A model generated the notes under the pieces. The model was not told where the DNA came from. It ran no database searches and saw only the letters and a program-made list of their open reading frames with translations. 64,000 nt of DNA. Source: Thalassotalea euphylliae. Lineage in GTDB: Bacteria > Pseudomonadota > Gammaproteobacteria > Enterobacterales > Alteromonadaceae. The stretch covers positions 1,612,001 to 1,676,000 of the forward strand of contig NZ_QUOV01000001.1 of assembly GCF_003390395.1 (NCBI RefSeq), read 5' to 3'. The translations under genes and the position numbers were made by a program. Positions 26,321 to 33,989 of this stretch are shown here, piece after piece; the stretch's first letter is position 1, and each line of letters opens with the position of its first letter.

Positions 26321-26623
26321 CTAGCTGGCTTGTTTTAATACTTGCAGGTGTCCTTCATAACTTTTGTTAGCTAAATAGCTAATAATTTCCTGCTTGTATT
26401 CCTCAATGTTCATCTCAGGAAACTCTCTTGCTAACACGTTATCAAGCTCACAAGGCTCTAGGAAAAGCAAATAGCCAAGCGGAAGGAACTTAGGGTTAAA
26501 ATCTTTTTGATATACGGTTGCGCGTATTTGGTGGGCAGAGTAGAACTCTTGTTTACCGTAGCGTTTTTCAAGTGTTGGCTGCAACTTAGTGCCGTACTTT
26601 TTTAATGACCAATATCTAAACAT
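26321..26623 (-). CDS. Small conserved protein, DUF6559-like
   Basis: A 100-residue soluble protein beginning MFRYWSLKKYGTKLQPTLEK then RYGKQEFYSAHQIRATVYQK. It has a GYLLFLEPCELDNVLAREFP segment and a helical end. I associate the FRYxSxxKY...RYGKxxFYxxxQ pattern with DUF6559 from memory, with moderate certainty. GGAA precedes the ATG. No function is known. Confidence 0.6.
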   Translation of the reverse strand: MFRYWSLKKYGTKLQPTLEKRYGKQEFYSAHQIRATVYQKDFNPKFLPLGYLLFLEPCELDNVLAREFPEMNIEEYKQEIISYLANKSYEGHLQVLKQAS

Positions 26624-26899
26624 AGCTATTCCTTAGCGTTTACAACGCGGCAGACGTCATATTGCCGCCCATAATTCAAGGTCAAGAATTATACAACTGT
26701 ATTAGGCGTTTGCAATGATCAAATCAAAACAAATTGGTAACAAATTGATTACAAAATGAATAAAGTATTCAATTTAACGTTAGCGTTGAGTTTTTACTTG
26801 GCTAGCCCTTGTTTTGTTAGTCAGGCTAGGGTTATTCAGAGCAAGCGTTAGCCAGATCATTAGCTATTCAGGGTCGATGTCAGCTAGCGAATGTGACAG

Positions 26900-27262
26900 T
26901 TAGCGCGTAAACGAGGTGTAGGCTACCATTGTAGCTCTATCTTGTTCGTCAAACTCAATCGTGCAGCTTATGCTATGAAAATTTAACCAGCTGCTGTGCA
27001 CAATACGTTTACCTTGATCGCCAAGTTCAATTTGATAACTCGATAAAGTAATAGTGGCCAGTTGTCGCTCTATGCTTGAGATTGAGGTGCCTTGATTAAC
27101 ATTCCCACATAAAAAGTAAACTTCCTTTCTCGCTTCGTTTGCAAAGCAGGCAAATACAATAAACGCCGATATTACAACAATAAGAAGAATGTATTTAGGG
27201 TTTAGGAAGCGGGCTCTAGTCATATTAAATGCGACTTTGTTTGGTTTGACGTGAAAACACAC
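26900..27262 (-). CDS. Hypothetical membrane-anchored protein
   Basis: Not recognised. Up to 120 residues from a GTG at 27262; an in-frame ATG at 27223 would give 107 residues and is as likely, since neither has a clear ribosome-binding site. One hydrophobic helix (YILLIVVISAFIVFACFA) anchors a mostly beta, polar C-terminal domain with two cysteines (FLCGN and SISCTIEF) that could pair outside the cytoplasm. Stands alone. Confidence 0.5.
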   Translation of the reverse strand: MCFHVKPNKVAFNMTRARFLNPKYILLIVVISAFIVFACFANEARKEVYFLCGNVNQGTSISSIERQLATITLSSYQIELGDQGKRIVHSSWLNFHSISCTIEFDEQDRATMVAYTSFTR

Positions 27263-27332
27263 GTAAAAACAGCGAGAAAATCAGCGGAAGTAGAGCGTCA
27301 CTCCAAATGCTTAGTCAGCGATATGGCTCAGC

Positions 27333-27402
27333 TTATTCAGTTCAACTCATTCAATTCAACTAATTCAGCTCAGTTAATTTAGCTCAACTAATTCGTTTCA
27401 AA
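27333..27402. repeat. Five-copy degenerate 14-bp tandem repeat at a gene end
   Basis: Units TTATTCAGTTCAAC, TCATTCAATTCAAC, TAATTCAGCTCAGT, TAATTTAGCTCAAC, TAATTCGTTTCAAA. The last unit contains the stop codon of the minus-strand ACT-domain gene (27398-27400). Confidence 0.7.
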
Positions 27403-27799
27403 TATGGCCACTAAATTCTTCTAACGCTGAAACTGCTGCTTCCGCTTTGCTGCTTTGCACAAAAATATGGTCGTGATAATAAGCGGCGATAACATTAGCG
27501 CTAATGCCCTTTGATGCTAACTTGCTGGCAACTGCTGCGGTAAGGCCAACAGCTTCCAAACTAGAATGAACTGTTAACGTAATTTGGCGATACGTGCCAT
27601 CAAACGATAAGCCTGCTGTTTCTGCCGCTGACTTTTCTAGCACCAAAGTTAACCCCTCATGTTCAATAAAGGTCGCAACTGGGTTAAGCGATGCATAGTC
27701 TGCTAGCACACCAGAAACCGTGCAGAATACAAATTCCGATGCCACTAATTTGGGGCGCATAGCGCGCAATAACTCATCTAAATCAGTGATGCCAGACAT
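27398..27799 (-). CDS. ACT-domain protein (ACT_3/DUF2241 type)
   Basis: A 133-residue protein made of two ACT-like halves. It begins SGITDLDELLRAMRPKLV, continues FVFCTVSG and PVATFIEHEGLTLVLEKSAA, and ends with the second ACT unit (ITLTVHSSLEAVGLTAAVAS, GISANVIAAYYHDHIFV). This matches the ACT_3 family of stand-alone amino-acid-binding proteins. Such proteins are thought to sense amino acids, but no partner is encoded nearby. Confidence 0.82.
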   Translation of the reverse strand: MSGITDLDELLRAMRPKLVASEFVFCTVSGVLADYASLNPVATFIEHEGLTLVLEKSAAETAGLSFDGTYRQITLTVHSSLEAVGLTAAVASKLASKGISANVIAAYYHDHIFVQSSKAEAAVSALEEFSGHI

Positions 27800-28187
27800 A
27801 GTTATTTTCTCTTGTGTTATTAAATTTAGTGCAGCTAAAGGCGCCTAGCACTTAACTAATAGTTGAAAAATATTTAGCTAATAATGTGTTAATGCTTGAT
27901 CATGTGCTATCAACCATTGACGTGATAGCTAAACTATAGAACGAGTTCATTTAGAGGGGCTAAACTCTACTATCGTGCAATGCAACGCTATAGATCTCAA
28001 AAATCAGAAAATTATTCACGTTAGTTTTAACAATAATATAACTATTTGAGACAATACATCCCTTTATACAAAATGACACTTTAAGAGGTTAAAAATAGTT
28101 AGCTAAGTTCGTTTGAGTAAAGAGACAAAGCGAACTATTTTTAGTTAGTCTTAAAGGCCGCGATATTTACTTCTTTTTTACAGTAAA
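27800..28187. other. AT-rich intergenic stretch
   Basis: 388 bp between the ACT gene and the collagen-like gene. No open frame is credible. It includes the nested hairpin at 28080-28155; otherwise nothing was recognised. Confidence 0.6.
28080..28155 (-). terminator. Large nested hairpin downstream of the collagen-like gene
   Basis: The outer arm TTTAAGA pairs with TCTTAAA, and the inner arm AAAAATAGTT (28091-28100) pairs with AACTATTTTT (28133-28142). GTTCG/CGAAC offers an alternative inner stem. It starts 33 bp after the gene's stop codon on the minus strand. A terminator or 3'-end stabiliser is likely; a recombination site is possible given the neighbourhood. Confidence 0.5.
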
Positions 28188-29084
28188 CTAAGGGCATTGA
28201 GCATGCCAAACCGTGTCACTGGCCAAAGCTAGCAGACAAACTTCTGGTGCCGTGAGGCCAGAACTAGGCACATCTATGCCACACTCTCTCTGATAGGGCT
28301 GAGAAAGAGAGTCAGAATGATAATATATTTGACAATCACCAGCTCCTACTCCTGCGCGAAGGTGCCATTCGGAAGCAACACAGTTTGAATCATTGGCACA
28401 CGTGCTTCTGCATGTGTCTCTGTCAGATATTTGCAGAACCTGAGAACTTGCAATAAATCCGTTCTCCAAAGACCAATATGCAACGTTACCATCTACTGCA
28501 ATTGAAAGATCACTGCATGTATTGTATGAGCCATCGAATTGACCTGGAATCATAGCAGTTAATGTGCCTGTAGGGGTCACATGTGTATTGGATGGGCAGC
28601 CTTGAGGGTATTGTCCCAAGTTCGCTAAAGCCTCACAGAAGTGCTGAAAGTTATACTGTGCATCAGGGTGCTGCTCCCTTGCATTGGATGCGCGACAATC
28701 ACCTACGCCCCATTTTCCGTCCTTATTGGTATCTTCATCAGGTTCGTCTATACCGTTCTCATTAATATCCCAGCAATTTATTCCAGCTTCGCCAGTTGCA
28801 CCTTGCGGTCCTTCTGGCCCTTGAGCACCCGCGGGTCCCTGAGTTCCGGTTGGTCCTTGAGAACCTGCTGGTCCCTGAGCTCCGGTTGGCCCTTGAGGAC
28901 CTTCTGGCCCTTGAGGACCTTCTGGCCCTTGAGTTCCTTCTGGTCCCTGAGGACCTTCTGGCCCCTGAGTTCCTTCTGGTCCTTGAGCTCCAGCAGTTCC
29001 GTCCGAACCGTCATCGCCTTCAAGAGGGCACCCTGCTAGCAGGAGTGAAAAGGCAAGAATTGTAATTGGTTTGATTAGACTCAT
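28188..29084 (-). CDS. Collagen-like repeat lipoprotein
   Basis: A 298-residue surface lipoprotein. Start ATG at 29084 has GGAA six bases upstream; an in-frame TTG 18 bp earlier is not needed. The signal peptide ends in the lipobox LLAGC. A short acidic linker ([10 protein letters not shown]) leads into about 24 Gly-x-y collagen triplets rich in GPE, GPQ and GTQ. Then comes a Cys-bounded acidic segment with the look of a calcium-binding loop ([18 protein letters not shown]). The C-terminal ~150 residues are a cysteine-rich globular domain (seen: [35 protein letters not shown]) resembling an apple/PAN-like disulfide module. Probably an adhesin or stalked surface binder. The triplet array is repetitive enough to vary in length. 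Confidence 0.8.
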   Translation of the reverse strand: MSLIKPITILAFSLLLAGCPLEGDDGSDGTAGAQGPEGTQGPEGPQGPEGTQGPEGPQGPEGPQGPTGAQGPAGSQGPTGTQGPAGAQGPEGPQGATGEAGINCWDINENGIDEPDEDTNKDGKWGVGDCRASNAREQHPDAQYNFQHFCEALANLGQYPQGCPSNTHVTPTGTLTAMIPGQFDGSYNTCSDLSIAVDGNVAYWSLENGFIASSQVLQISDRDTCRSTCANDSNCVASEWHLRAGVGAGDCQIYYHSDSLSQPYQRECGIDVPSSGLTAPEVCLLALASDTVWHAQCP

Positions 29085-29319
29085 CTGAATTTCCTTATTC
29101 AAGTTTTAAGATTAATTTTCTTTAAGAAGATATGTTATCTATTGATGTAGTTATAGCACATTAGATCTTGGTCATATGGCCAGTGTTTTTTTAACACCCT
29201 TATAAACAGAGACCTGCGTTACAAGTCCAATTAAACTATATTCGTTAAGTGTTTGGCTTGCCCTTCTTAGCTTCGCAGCCAAGCCCTGAATATTTGATAA
29301 AGCACTAACGTCTTAATTT

Positions 29320-29549
29320 TAACGATACTAAAATTTCAACTGACTAATGGATAGCGAGATATTGAGTTAATCCATTAACTTTCGAAATTCACATATTTAT
29401 TAATAATATATAATGCATGAAAGGTTAACAACTTCAATTCAATATGAAAGGAATTTAAATGGTTACTAAAACTTCGAAATTGCCGAGCTAAAATCGACGG
29501 CGAATACGCAAAGCCAACAGTATTTTGTTCTTTTTGATATGCTTACTAG
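29320..29549. repeat. Duplicated spacer block, copy 1
   Basis: Aligns over its length with 30451-30676: both open TAACGATACT, both contain a 35-bp hairpin CTAATGG...CCATTAA (29344-29378 here), then AATCCATTAAC, a TTCAAT..CAATA segment and AAAGCCAACAG..ATTTTG. Degenerate, so an old duplication. Confidence 0.65.
29423..29549 (-). other. Degenerate attC-like recombination site
   Basis: Left core GGTTAAC; the right core is decayed (CTTACTAG in place of GTTAG). The inner arm AAAGCCAACAG-TATTTTG matches the same arm of the sites at 29937 and 30568. It begins 14 bp after the stop codon of the minus-strand gene at 29563, as a cassette attC should. Confidence 0.35.
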
Positions 29550-29562
29550 CTAAGTATAGTTA

Positions 29563-29922
29563 CTAGTAAACCTTTACAACTTTCCTTTTAGACTTGAACA
29601 AAGTCCAGCCTTTGATGCTTAGAAAATACGTATTGTTAGGCTCTATTTGGTGGTAAATATCTTCTGATGTCGTAAAGTGCTCTTCCAATGTAATAATGTT
29701 GAACTGCGGAGACTCAATACATTGGTATTCACCACAATACTCTGTCCATGTAATATTTTTTGAGAAGATCTCAACCTCAATAGTGTCGACGCTAAAGCGA
29801 TATTGTTGATAAATTAAAGCGCTAACAACGGCAATTGATGGAAAAAAGACCTTGGCGATTAAGGCCAATCTTTTCGAATTTTTCTCGTGTTCACATTGTT
29901 GATGAGAGCTTTCCATAGCCAC
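29563..29922 (-). CDS. Hypothetical cassette protein with one membrane helix
   Basis: Not recognised. 119 residues: a polar N-terminus (MAMESSHQQCEHEKNSKRLA), one membrane helix (LIAKVFFPSIAVVSALIYQQ) and a polar, probably periplasmic beta-type domain with paired cysteines (WTEYCGEYQCIESPQF). Its start codon lies about 15 bp inside the boundary of the upstream attC-like site, and another attC-like site follows its stop, so it occupies a whole gene cassette. AT-rich compared with the his genes. Confidence 0.6.
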   Translation of the reverse strand: MAMESSHQQCEHEKNSKRLALIAKVFFPSIAVVSALIYQQYRFSVDTIEVEIFSKNITWTEYCGEYQCIESPQFNIITLEEHFTTSEDIYHQIEPNNTYFLSIKGWTLFKSKRKVVKVY

Positions 29923-29936
29923 CTAATTCGTGATAT

Positions 29937-30023
29937 TGATAACCCCGCGTTAAACTGCCTGTAGCACTTGGTTAGAACTAATGAAGAAAGAGCAAAAGCC
30001 AGCGGCATTTGCCCTTGTTAAAT
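29937..30023 (-). other. attC-like site of an integron gene cassette (87 bp)
   Basis: On the minus strand it starts with a perfect R'' core (ATTTAAC) seven bases after the stop codon of the gene at 30030, and ends TTTAACGCGGGGTTAT, the typical L'-R' end of chromosomal integron sites. The arms GGGCAAATGCC and GGCAGTTTAACG are partly complementary. The AAAAGCCAGCGGCATTTG arm is shared with the two neighbouring sites. Confidence 0.6.
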
Positions 30024-30029
30024 AGCTGA

Positions 30030-30347
30030 TTAGCTAAGATTTAGGCGTACTATTTTCTTTAGGCGTTTTTTTATTAGCTTTTGCTCACAATAAAGGCCAA
30101 TAAAACTACCGACCCCAAAAGAACAAAGTACTAAAAACCAGTACAAAATACTGTTGTCAGATTTAATACCAGAAATATAAAGATATAAATTAAACGGCAC
30201 AATAAAAAACAGCGCGCCTAAGATTTTTAACAACTCTCTAAAAAGCTGAGTACCTGATATTGCTTCTTCGACATAAGCGTCAATCGTTGCCTTTGGGGTC
30301 TCATTCAATTGCGGAAAGACTTTTTGTAACCAGTTTGAATAATTCAA
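30030..30347 (-). CDS. Hypothetical two-helix membrane protein (cassette gene)
   Basis: Not recognised. 105 residues. The soluble N-terminus (MNYSNWLQKVFPQLNETPKA, TIDAYVEEAISGTQLFREL) leads to two membrane helices (LGALFFIVPFNLYLYISG, about 44-61, and SILYWFLVLCSFGVGSFIGL, about 67-86) and a short basic tail ending KRLKKIVRLNLS. An attC-like site begins seven bases after its stop. It is preceded by a 220-bp leader containing the duplicated block. No function can be proposed. Confidence 0.6.
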   Translation of the reverse strand: MNYSNWLQKVFPQLNETPKATIDAYVEEAISGTQLFRELLKILGALFFIVPFNLYLYISGIKSDNSILYWFLVLCSFGVGSFIGLYCEQKLIKKRLKKIVRLNLS

Positions 30348-30670
30348 TGATGTTTCCTTAGTATGATGTGATTTCCTTATTAGGTATTTAGAACAGCTCT
30401 ATCGGGGTCTTTGGTGAGTGAGCAATTGAAAACACCTAAGTTTAAATTTGTAACGATACTTAAAAGGTTAACTGGCTAATGGAGAGTAGGGCGTTGAATT
30501 AATCCATTAACGCAAAAGAAAATCCCTTTTAAGTATGCCTATATTCGATATTACAAATTGCGTGAAAGAATAACAATTTCAATGCAATACGAATGATGCC
30601 TAGCGCTACTTTAAGTGGCAATGTGAAGTGAAACCAAAGGCAACAGTTATTTGTCTGTTTCAACGCATTG
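30348..30670. other. Spacer upstream of the two-helix gene
   Basis: About 320 bp without a gene. It carries the second copy of the duplicated block (30451-30676), with its 35-bp hairpin (30476-30510) and attC-like site, plus a short AT-rich leader. Confidence 0.6.
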
Positions 30671-30676
30671 TTAGAT
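30451..30676. repeat. Duplicated spacer block, copy 2
   Basis: Partner of 29320-29549. Same order of motifs and the same 35-bp hairpin with identical arm spacing (30476-30510). The two copies differ at many positions in between. Confidence 0.65.
30568..30676 (-). other. attC-like site following the GIY-YIG cassette gene (109 bp)
   Basis: On the minus strand it starts with a perfect R'' core (ATCTAAC) followed by AATGCGTTG, and its far end (ATTGTTATTC) mirrors the first (TAACAAT/ATTGTTA). The arm ACAAATAACTGTTGCCTTTGG is shared with the sites at 29423 and 29937. The TAA of the frame-corrected nuclease gene lies inside the R'' core, a common feature of cassettes. The arms pair imperfectly. Confidence 0.5.
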
Positions 30677-31260
30677 TTTCAAGACTTGCTTTACGTCTAT
30701 ACCTGAGGCTTGTAGCTCTTGTAGATCTCTGTCAATATTTTTAGCACCATGACTGTTCCACAAAGTTTCGCCCTTTTTTTATTTATACAAATTAAACTGT
30801 GTTCAATAAACGTTCTCAATGATTCCGGACTTACTTGAACATATGATACATAGATCATTTTGCCACTATTTAGCGAGTCAATTATGTTTTTGAATTTTGA
30901 TTTTGGTTTTTTCCCTTCTCCAAATGGAGCTCCAAAAAGGTGATTTCTGAGTCTATCTTTGATACCTGTGCTATGCCTCTGCCCAATATATTTTAAATCC
31001 CAGAGTTTTGAATAAGGTCTAGATTCCGTCCAGATTGCGTACATATTATTGTTGTTTTGAAGTTCTTGGATAAAAGAATTCCTGTTTGACTCACAGGCAT
31101 CCTTAAATGATTCTACAAAGTCACCAGCAGACAAGCTCTTTCCATAAAGCTCTTGTGGATACCATACTCGTTGTGGCTCATAGTTATAAAGCCATTTTTG
31201 AGCTCTCACTAATAAAGACTCTATTCCATATTCATCTAGTCTGAGTGGTTTTCTTTTCAC
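30671..31260 (-). CDS. GIY-YIG-like nuclease, frame-shifted near the C-terminus
   Basis: The uninterrupted frame ends at 30697, but its last ~25 residues look random. It carries GIY-YIG features: MYAIWTES for the first strand, LKYIGQRHSTGIKDRLRNHL (YIG, then Arg and His) and FIEHSLICINKK with the metal-binding Glu. The final conserved Asn is missing in that frame. Adding one A to the run of seven A (plus-strand T7 at 30774-30780) restores KKGETLWNSHGAKNIDRDL and ends at TAA 30671, about 196 residues. The N-terminal ~85 residues are a separate domain of unknown role. GTG at 31260 (GGAG seven bases upstream) is preferred to TTG 31263. It is either broken, a slippage-expressed gene or a sequencing error. 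It occupies an integron-type cassette. Confidence 0.6.
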
Positions 31261-31277
31261 CAAAATTCTCCATAAAA

Positions 31278-31402
31278 ACCCAACGCCCTGTTAAGGTATG
31301 AGCAACCAATACCAATGCTCCCGCATACCACCTTTACCACTAGAGCTAACGCATAGTCAAAATGCCACGCGTTGCGAATCACTTTTATACAGATTGTTAA
31401 TT
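31278..31402 (-). other. attC site of the Vibrio (VCR) type, 125 bp
   Basis: The R' core on the minus strand is GTTGGGT, a perfect GTTRRRY, preceded by TTAACAGGGC. The interior CGCAACGCGTGGCATTTTG and TGCGTTAGCT are the hallmark of VCR-like sites. The far end is TTAACAATCTG. The length equals the usual VCR length. The two arms (AAGGTATGAGCAAC and AAAGTGATTCGCAAC) read alike, so the strand can fold on itself as attC must. It directly abuts the start of the nuclease gene. Confidence 0.75.
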
Positions 31403-31732
31403 TAGAAAGATCTGCATACCTTTATAATGATTCATGTCACTTGGTGCGATGTTTTCTGCCATTGATGTTAATAGCTTAACCAAGTCACTATTTTCTAAGG
31501 TAACAGTTTATTAGAAGGCAAAATTGGCGCTTTCCACGCTTAGCCTTCAACACTTATTTAAAAAAGGTGCGTACTCTAACTGCTAGTAGTTTTCTTTGCT
31601 AGTCAGTTACTTAACAAATCATTAAAAGTATGTGGTAGATCAAAGCGCACTATTACGTGCTTTATATCTAGAAAGGAAAATATGAAGTAGTATGCCAATA
31701 CTTATGTTGATAAGGAGGCAGAAAAGGAAACT

Positions 31733-31754
31733 CGTAAGCCTATTTATGCTTACG
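31733..31754 (-). terminator. Hairpin terminating the his operon
   Basis: CGTAAGC/GCTTACG stem with an 8-base loop, followed on the minus strand by a T-rich tail (AGTTTCCTTTTC). It lies about 50 bp after the hisIE stop codon. Confidence 0.6.
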
Positions 31755-31806
31755 AATTCCAGATACCGAACTGCATTTATTGCGAATAGGTAAATTTATC
31801 TAAAAC

Positions 31807-32427
31807 CTACTGACTATGGCGCTTCTGAAGCACTTCCATTACTTCGTTTAGCTCAACGCCTTTATCTTCTAGTAATACTAGCGTGTGGTAGAAAAGATCG
31901 GCACATTCACCAAGTAAATCTTCTTTGGTTTCGGCAACGGCAGCAAGGGCAACTTCTACACCTTCTTCACCCACTTTTTGGGCCACTTTTGTTGTGCCTC
32001 TTGCAAGCAGGCGAGCGGTGTAGCTTTCTTCTACTGGATCGTTTTTACGTTCACCAATAAAGCGCTCCAAGTAAGATAGAAAGTTTTGCTTGCTAAGCTT
32101 TTCTTCAGGAAAACAAGAGTGATTACCTAAGTGGCAGGTTGGACCATGCGGCACAGCTGCGATTAAAATAGAGTCTTGATCACAGTCAGCAAGTACTTGT
32201 TTAACCGCGAGTACGTTGCCTGAGGTTTCACCTTTCATCCATAGGCGCTGTTTTGAGCGGCTAAAGAAAGTGACATTGCCAGATTCCAAGGTCACTTTAA
32301 GCGCTTCTTGGTTCATAAAGCCTTGCATTAATACGGCGCCGGTTGCGCTGTCTTGAATAATGGCAGGCAATAGGTTGTCCATTTTCTGCCAAGCTAACTC
32401 ATTAAAATTTTCGAGAGTAACAATCAC
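31807..32427 (-). CDS. hisI: Bifunctional phosphoribosyl-AMP cyclohydrolase / phosphoribosyl-ATP pyrophosphatase
   Basis: Steps 2 and 3 of histidine synthesis (HisIE). 206 residues. The N-terminal cyclohydrolase (about 1-115) has the zinc/magnesium motifs VLMQGFMNQEAL, FFSRSKQRLWMKGETSGN, DCDQDSIL and HLGNHSCF. The C-terminal pyrophosphohydrolase (about 118-206) has the MazG-like helices ARGTTKVAQKVGEEGVEVAL and GECADLFYHTLVLL. Last gene of the operon, 2 bp after hisF. Confidence 0.97.
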   Translation of the reverse strand: MIVTLENFNELAWQKMDNLLPAIIQDSATGAVLMQGFMNQEALKVTLESGNVTFFSRSKQRLWMKGETSGNVLAVKQVLADCDQDSILIAAVPHGPTCHLGNHSCFPEEKLSKQNFLSYLERFIGERKNDPVEESYTARLLARGTTKVAQKVGEEGVEVALAAVAETKEDLLGECADLFYHTLVLLEDKGVELNEVMEVLQKRHSQ

Positions 32428-32429
32428 GA

Positions 32430-33203
32430 TTAAATCCTTATTTCTAGATCGGCAGCTTTTAGTGTTTGTTTTAGCTCTGCCATATCAATAATGCCTTTGT
32501 GGAATACGCTAGCGGCGAGTGCCCCGTCAACATCCGCTTGTTTAAATACGTCAGTAAAGTGTGCAATTTCGCCCGCGCCGCCAGACGCGATTAAGGGTAT
32601 ATTGGCAACCGCACGCGCTTTGCTTAGCTGGTCAATATCGTAGCCTTGGCGCACGCCGTCTTGGTTCATGCAGTTTAAAACAATTTCACCTGCGCCTAGT
32701 TGTTGCACCCGTTCAATCCAGTCAAAGGTTTGCCAGCTGGTTTTTTGCGTGCGGCTTTCATCGCCGGTAAATTGGTATACTTGGTAAGCGCCAGTTTCTT
32801 TGTCGAAATAGCTGTCGATACCCACCACCACGCATTGCACGCCAAAACGATCCGCTAAGCGTTCAATTAAACTTGGGTCTTGCAGGGCAGGGGAGTTAAT
32901 GCTGATTTTATCGGCGCCCATCATTAAAATTTCACGCGCATCTTGCTCTGATTTAATTCCACCGGCGACACAAAACGGAATGTCGATCACTTCGGCAATA
33001 CGGCTCACCCAGCTTTTATCTACCACGCGACCATCAGAGCTGGCGGTAATATCGTAAAACACCAGTTCATCGGCACCAGCTTCCGCGTATTTTTGCGCCA
33101 GTGGCACAATATCGCCAATAATTTCGTGGTTGCGGAATTTTACCCCTTTCACTACTTTGCCATCACGTACATCAAGGCATGGAATAATACGTTTTGCTAG
33201 CAT
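32430..33203 (-). CDS. hisF: Imidazole glycerol phosphate synthase, cyclase subunit
   Basis: With HisH converts PRFAR to imidazole glycerol phosphate and AICAR. 257-residue TIM barrel. It begins [20 protein letters not shown] with the catalytic Asp of CLDVRDG; the second catalytic Asp is in [14 protein letters not shown]. Phosphate loops are CVAGGI and IASGGAGEI. Its ATG shares one base with the hisA stop codon, so translation is coupled. Confidence 0.98.
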   Translation of the reverse strand: MLAKRIIPCLDVRDGKVVKGVKFRNHEIIGDIVPLAQKYAEAGADELVFYDITASSDGRVVDKSWVSRIAEVIDIPFCVAGGIKSEQDAREILMMGADKISINSPALQDPSLIERLADRFGVQCVVVGIDSYFDKETGAYQVYQFTGDESRTQKTSWQTFDWIERVQQLGAGEIVLNCMNQDGVRQGYDIDQLSKARAVANIPLIASGGAGEIAHFTDVFKQADVDGALAASVFHKGIIDMAELKQTLKAADLEIRI

Positions 33204-33988
33204 TATTGTGCTCCTTGCGAGGTACTGGTTTTGACAAAATCACCGCTGTTAAAGTCATTCGGCCATAACGCTAACGCTTCATCTAATGTGAATTTACCCT
33301 CTAATAATGAGCGACCTAAAATTACGCCACTCACACCTGTGGGTTTAAGTGCTTCAATATCCGCTAACGAACCGATGCCGCCAGAAGCTTGCCATTGAAT
33401 GCTAGGGTATTGGCTGCAAAGCTCGCTGTACATGCCAACATTGCTGCCCGAAAGCGTACCGTCTTTGCTGATATCAGTACAAAGTACGTGAATTAAGCCT
33501 GCGGCTAAGTAGTCGTCTAACAACTCTTCAAGGTTAACACCGCTGTCTTTAATCCAGCCATGGGTGGGTAGTGTTTTGTTACCTTGCTCGTCAATTTTTA
33601 CATCAAGCGCAAGTACGATTTTCTCGCCGCCAAACTCGATTAGCCATTCGCGAACCAGTTGTGGTTCCTTAATCGCAAGGCTGCCAATGACCACGCGATC
33701 TGCGCCTAACGCTAATAAATCTTCAACGTCTTGTTTTGAACGCACGCCACCACCGACTTGAATAATCATGCTTGGGTGATTCACTAAGGTTTTTAGTAAG
33801 GTGAGTTGGCGTTTAGTGCTGTCTTTTGCGCCATCTAAATCAACAAAGTGCATTACTTTTGCACCCGCTTTAGCATAGCTGGCTTGTCGCTCGGCGGCAG
33901 AGGTTTGGTAACTGGTTTTTTGCTCGTAGTCACCTTGGTATAGGCGAACTACTTCGCCGTTAATCAAATCAATTGCAGGGATCAGCAC
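33203..33988 (-). CDS. hisA: ProFAR isomerase (HisA)
   Basis: Isomerises ProFAR to PRFAR. 261 residues from GTG 33988, where the protein begins [20 protein letters not shown] as in all HisA; GGAG lies seven bases upstream. An apparent longer frame running into hisH is not real. Catalytic Asp residues are in PAIDLING and [11 protein letters not shown]. The hisH stop ends one base before this start, and the end overlaps hisF by one base. Confidence 0.97.
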   Translation of the reverse strand: MLIPAIDLINGEVVRLYQGDYEQKTSYQTSAAERQASYAKAGAKVMHFVDLDGAKDSTKRQLTLLKTLVNHPSMIIQVGGGVRSKQDVEDLLALGADRVVIGSLAIKEPQLVREWLIEFGGEKIVLALDVKIDEQGNKTLPTHGWIKDSGVNLEELLDDYLAAGLIHVLCTDISKDGTLSGSNVGMYSELCSQYPSIQWQASGGIGSLADIEALKPTGVSGVILGRSLLEGKFTLDEALALWPNDFNSGDFVKTSTSQGAQ

Positions 33989-33989
33989 C

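Larger units (their letters stand above)
29103..29562. other. 460-bp spacer between the collagen-like gene and the next cassette gene
   Basis: No gene. From left to right it holds the collagen gene's upstream region, a hairpin with outer arms CGTTAAGTG/CACTAACG (29243-29310), and the 230-bp block duplicated at 30451-30676, which ends in an attC-like site. Confidence 0.6.
31264..31806. other. Spacer between the his operon and the cassette cluster
   Basis: 543 bp. From right to left it contains the his operon's end hairpin (31733-31754), an AT-rich stretch without a credible gene (31403-31730, with an ACTTGGT/ACCAAGT inverted repeat near 31440-31485), and the VCR-type attC at 31278-31402. Confidence 0.65.

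Noticed and set aside
28583..29065. Plus-strand open frames opposite the collagen-like gene, rich in Leu/Trp/Ser or Leu/Val/Pro
   Set aside because: They are mirror frames of the Gly-x-y repeats; low complexity and no start context. The minus-strand gene has a lipobox and ribosome-binding site.
29243..29310. Hairpin with arms CGTTAAGTG/CACTAACG considered as another attC
   Set aside because: Its ends read GTTA...TAAC, the inverse of the TAAC...GTTA order that attC requires.
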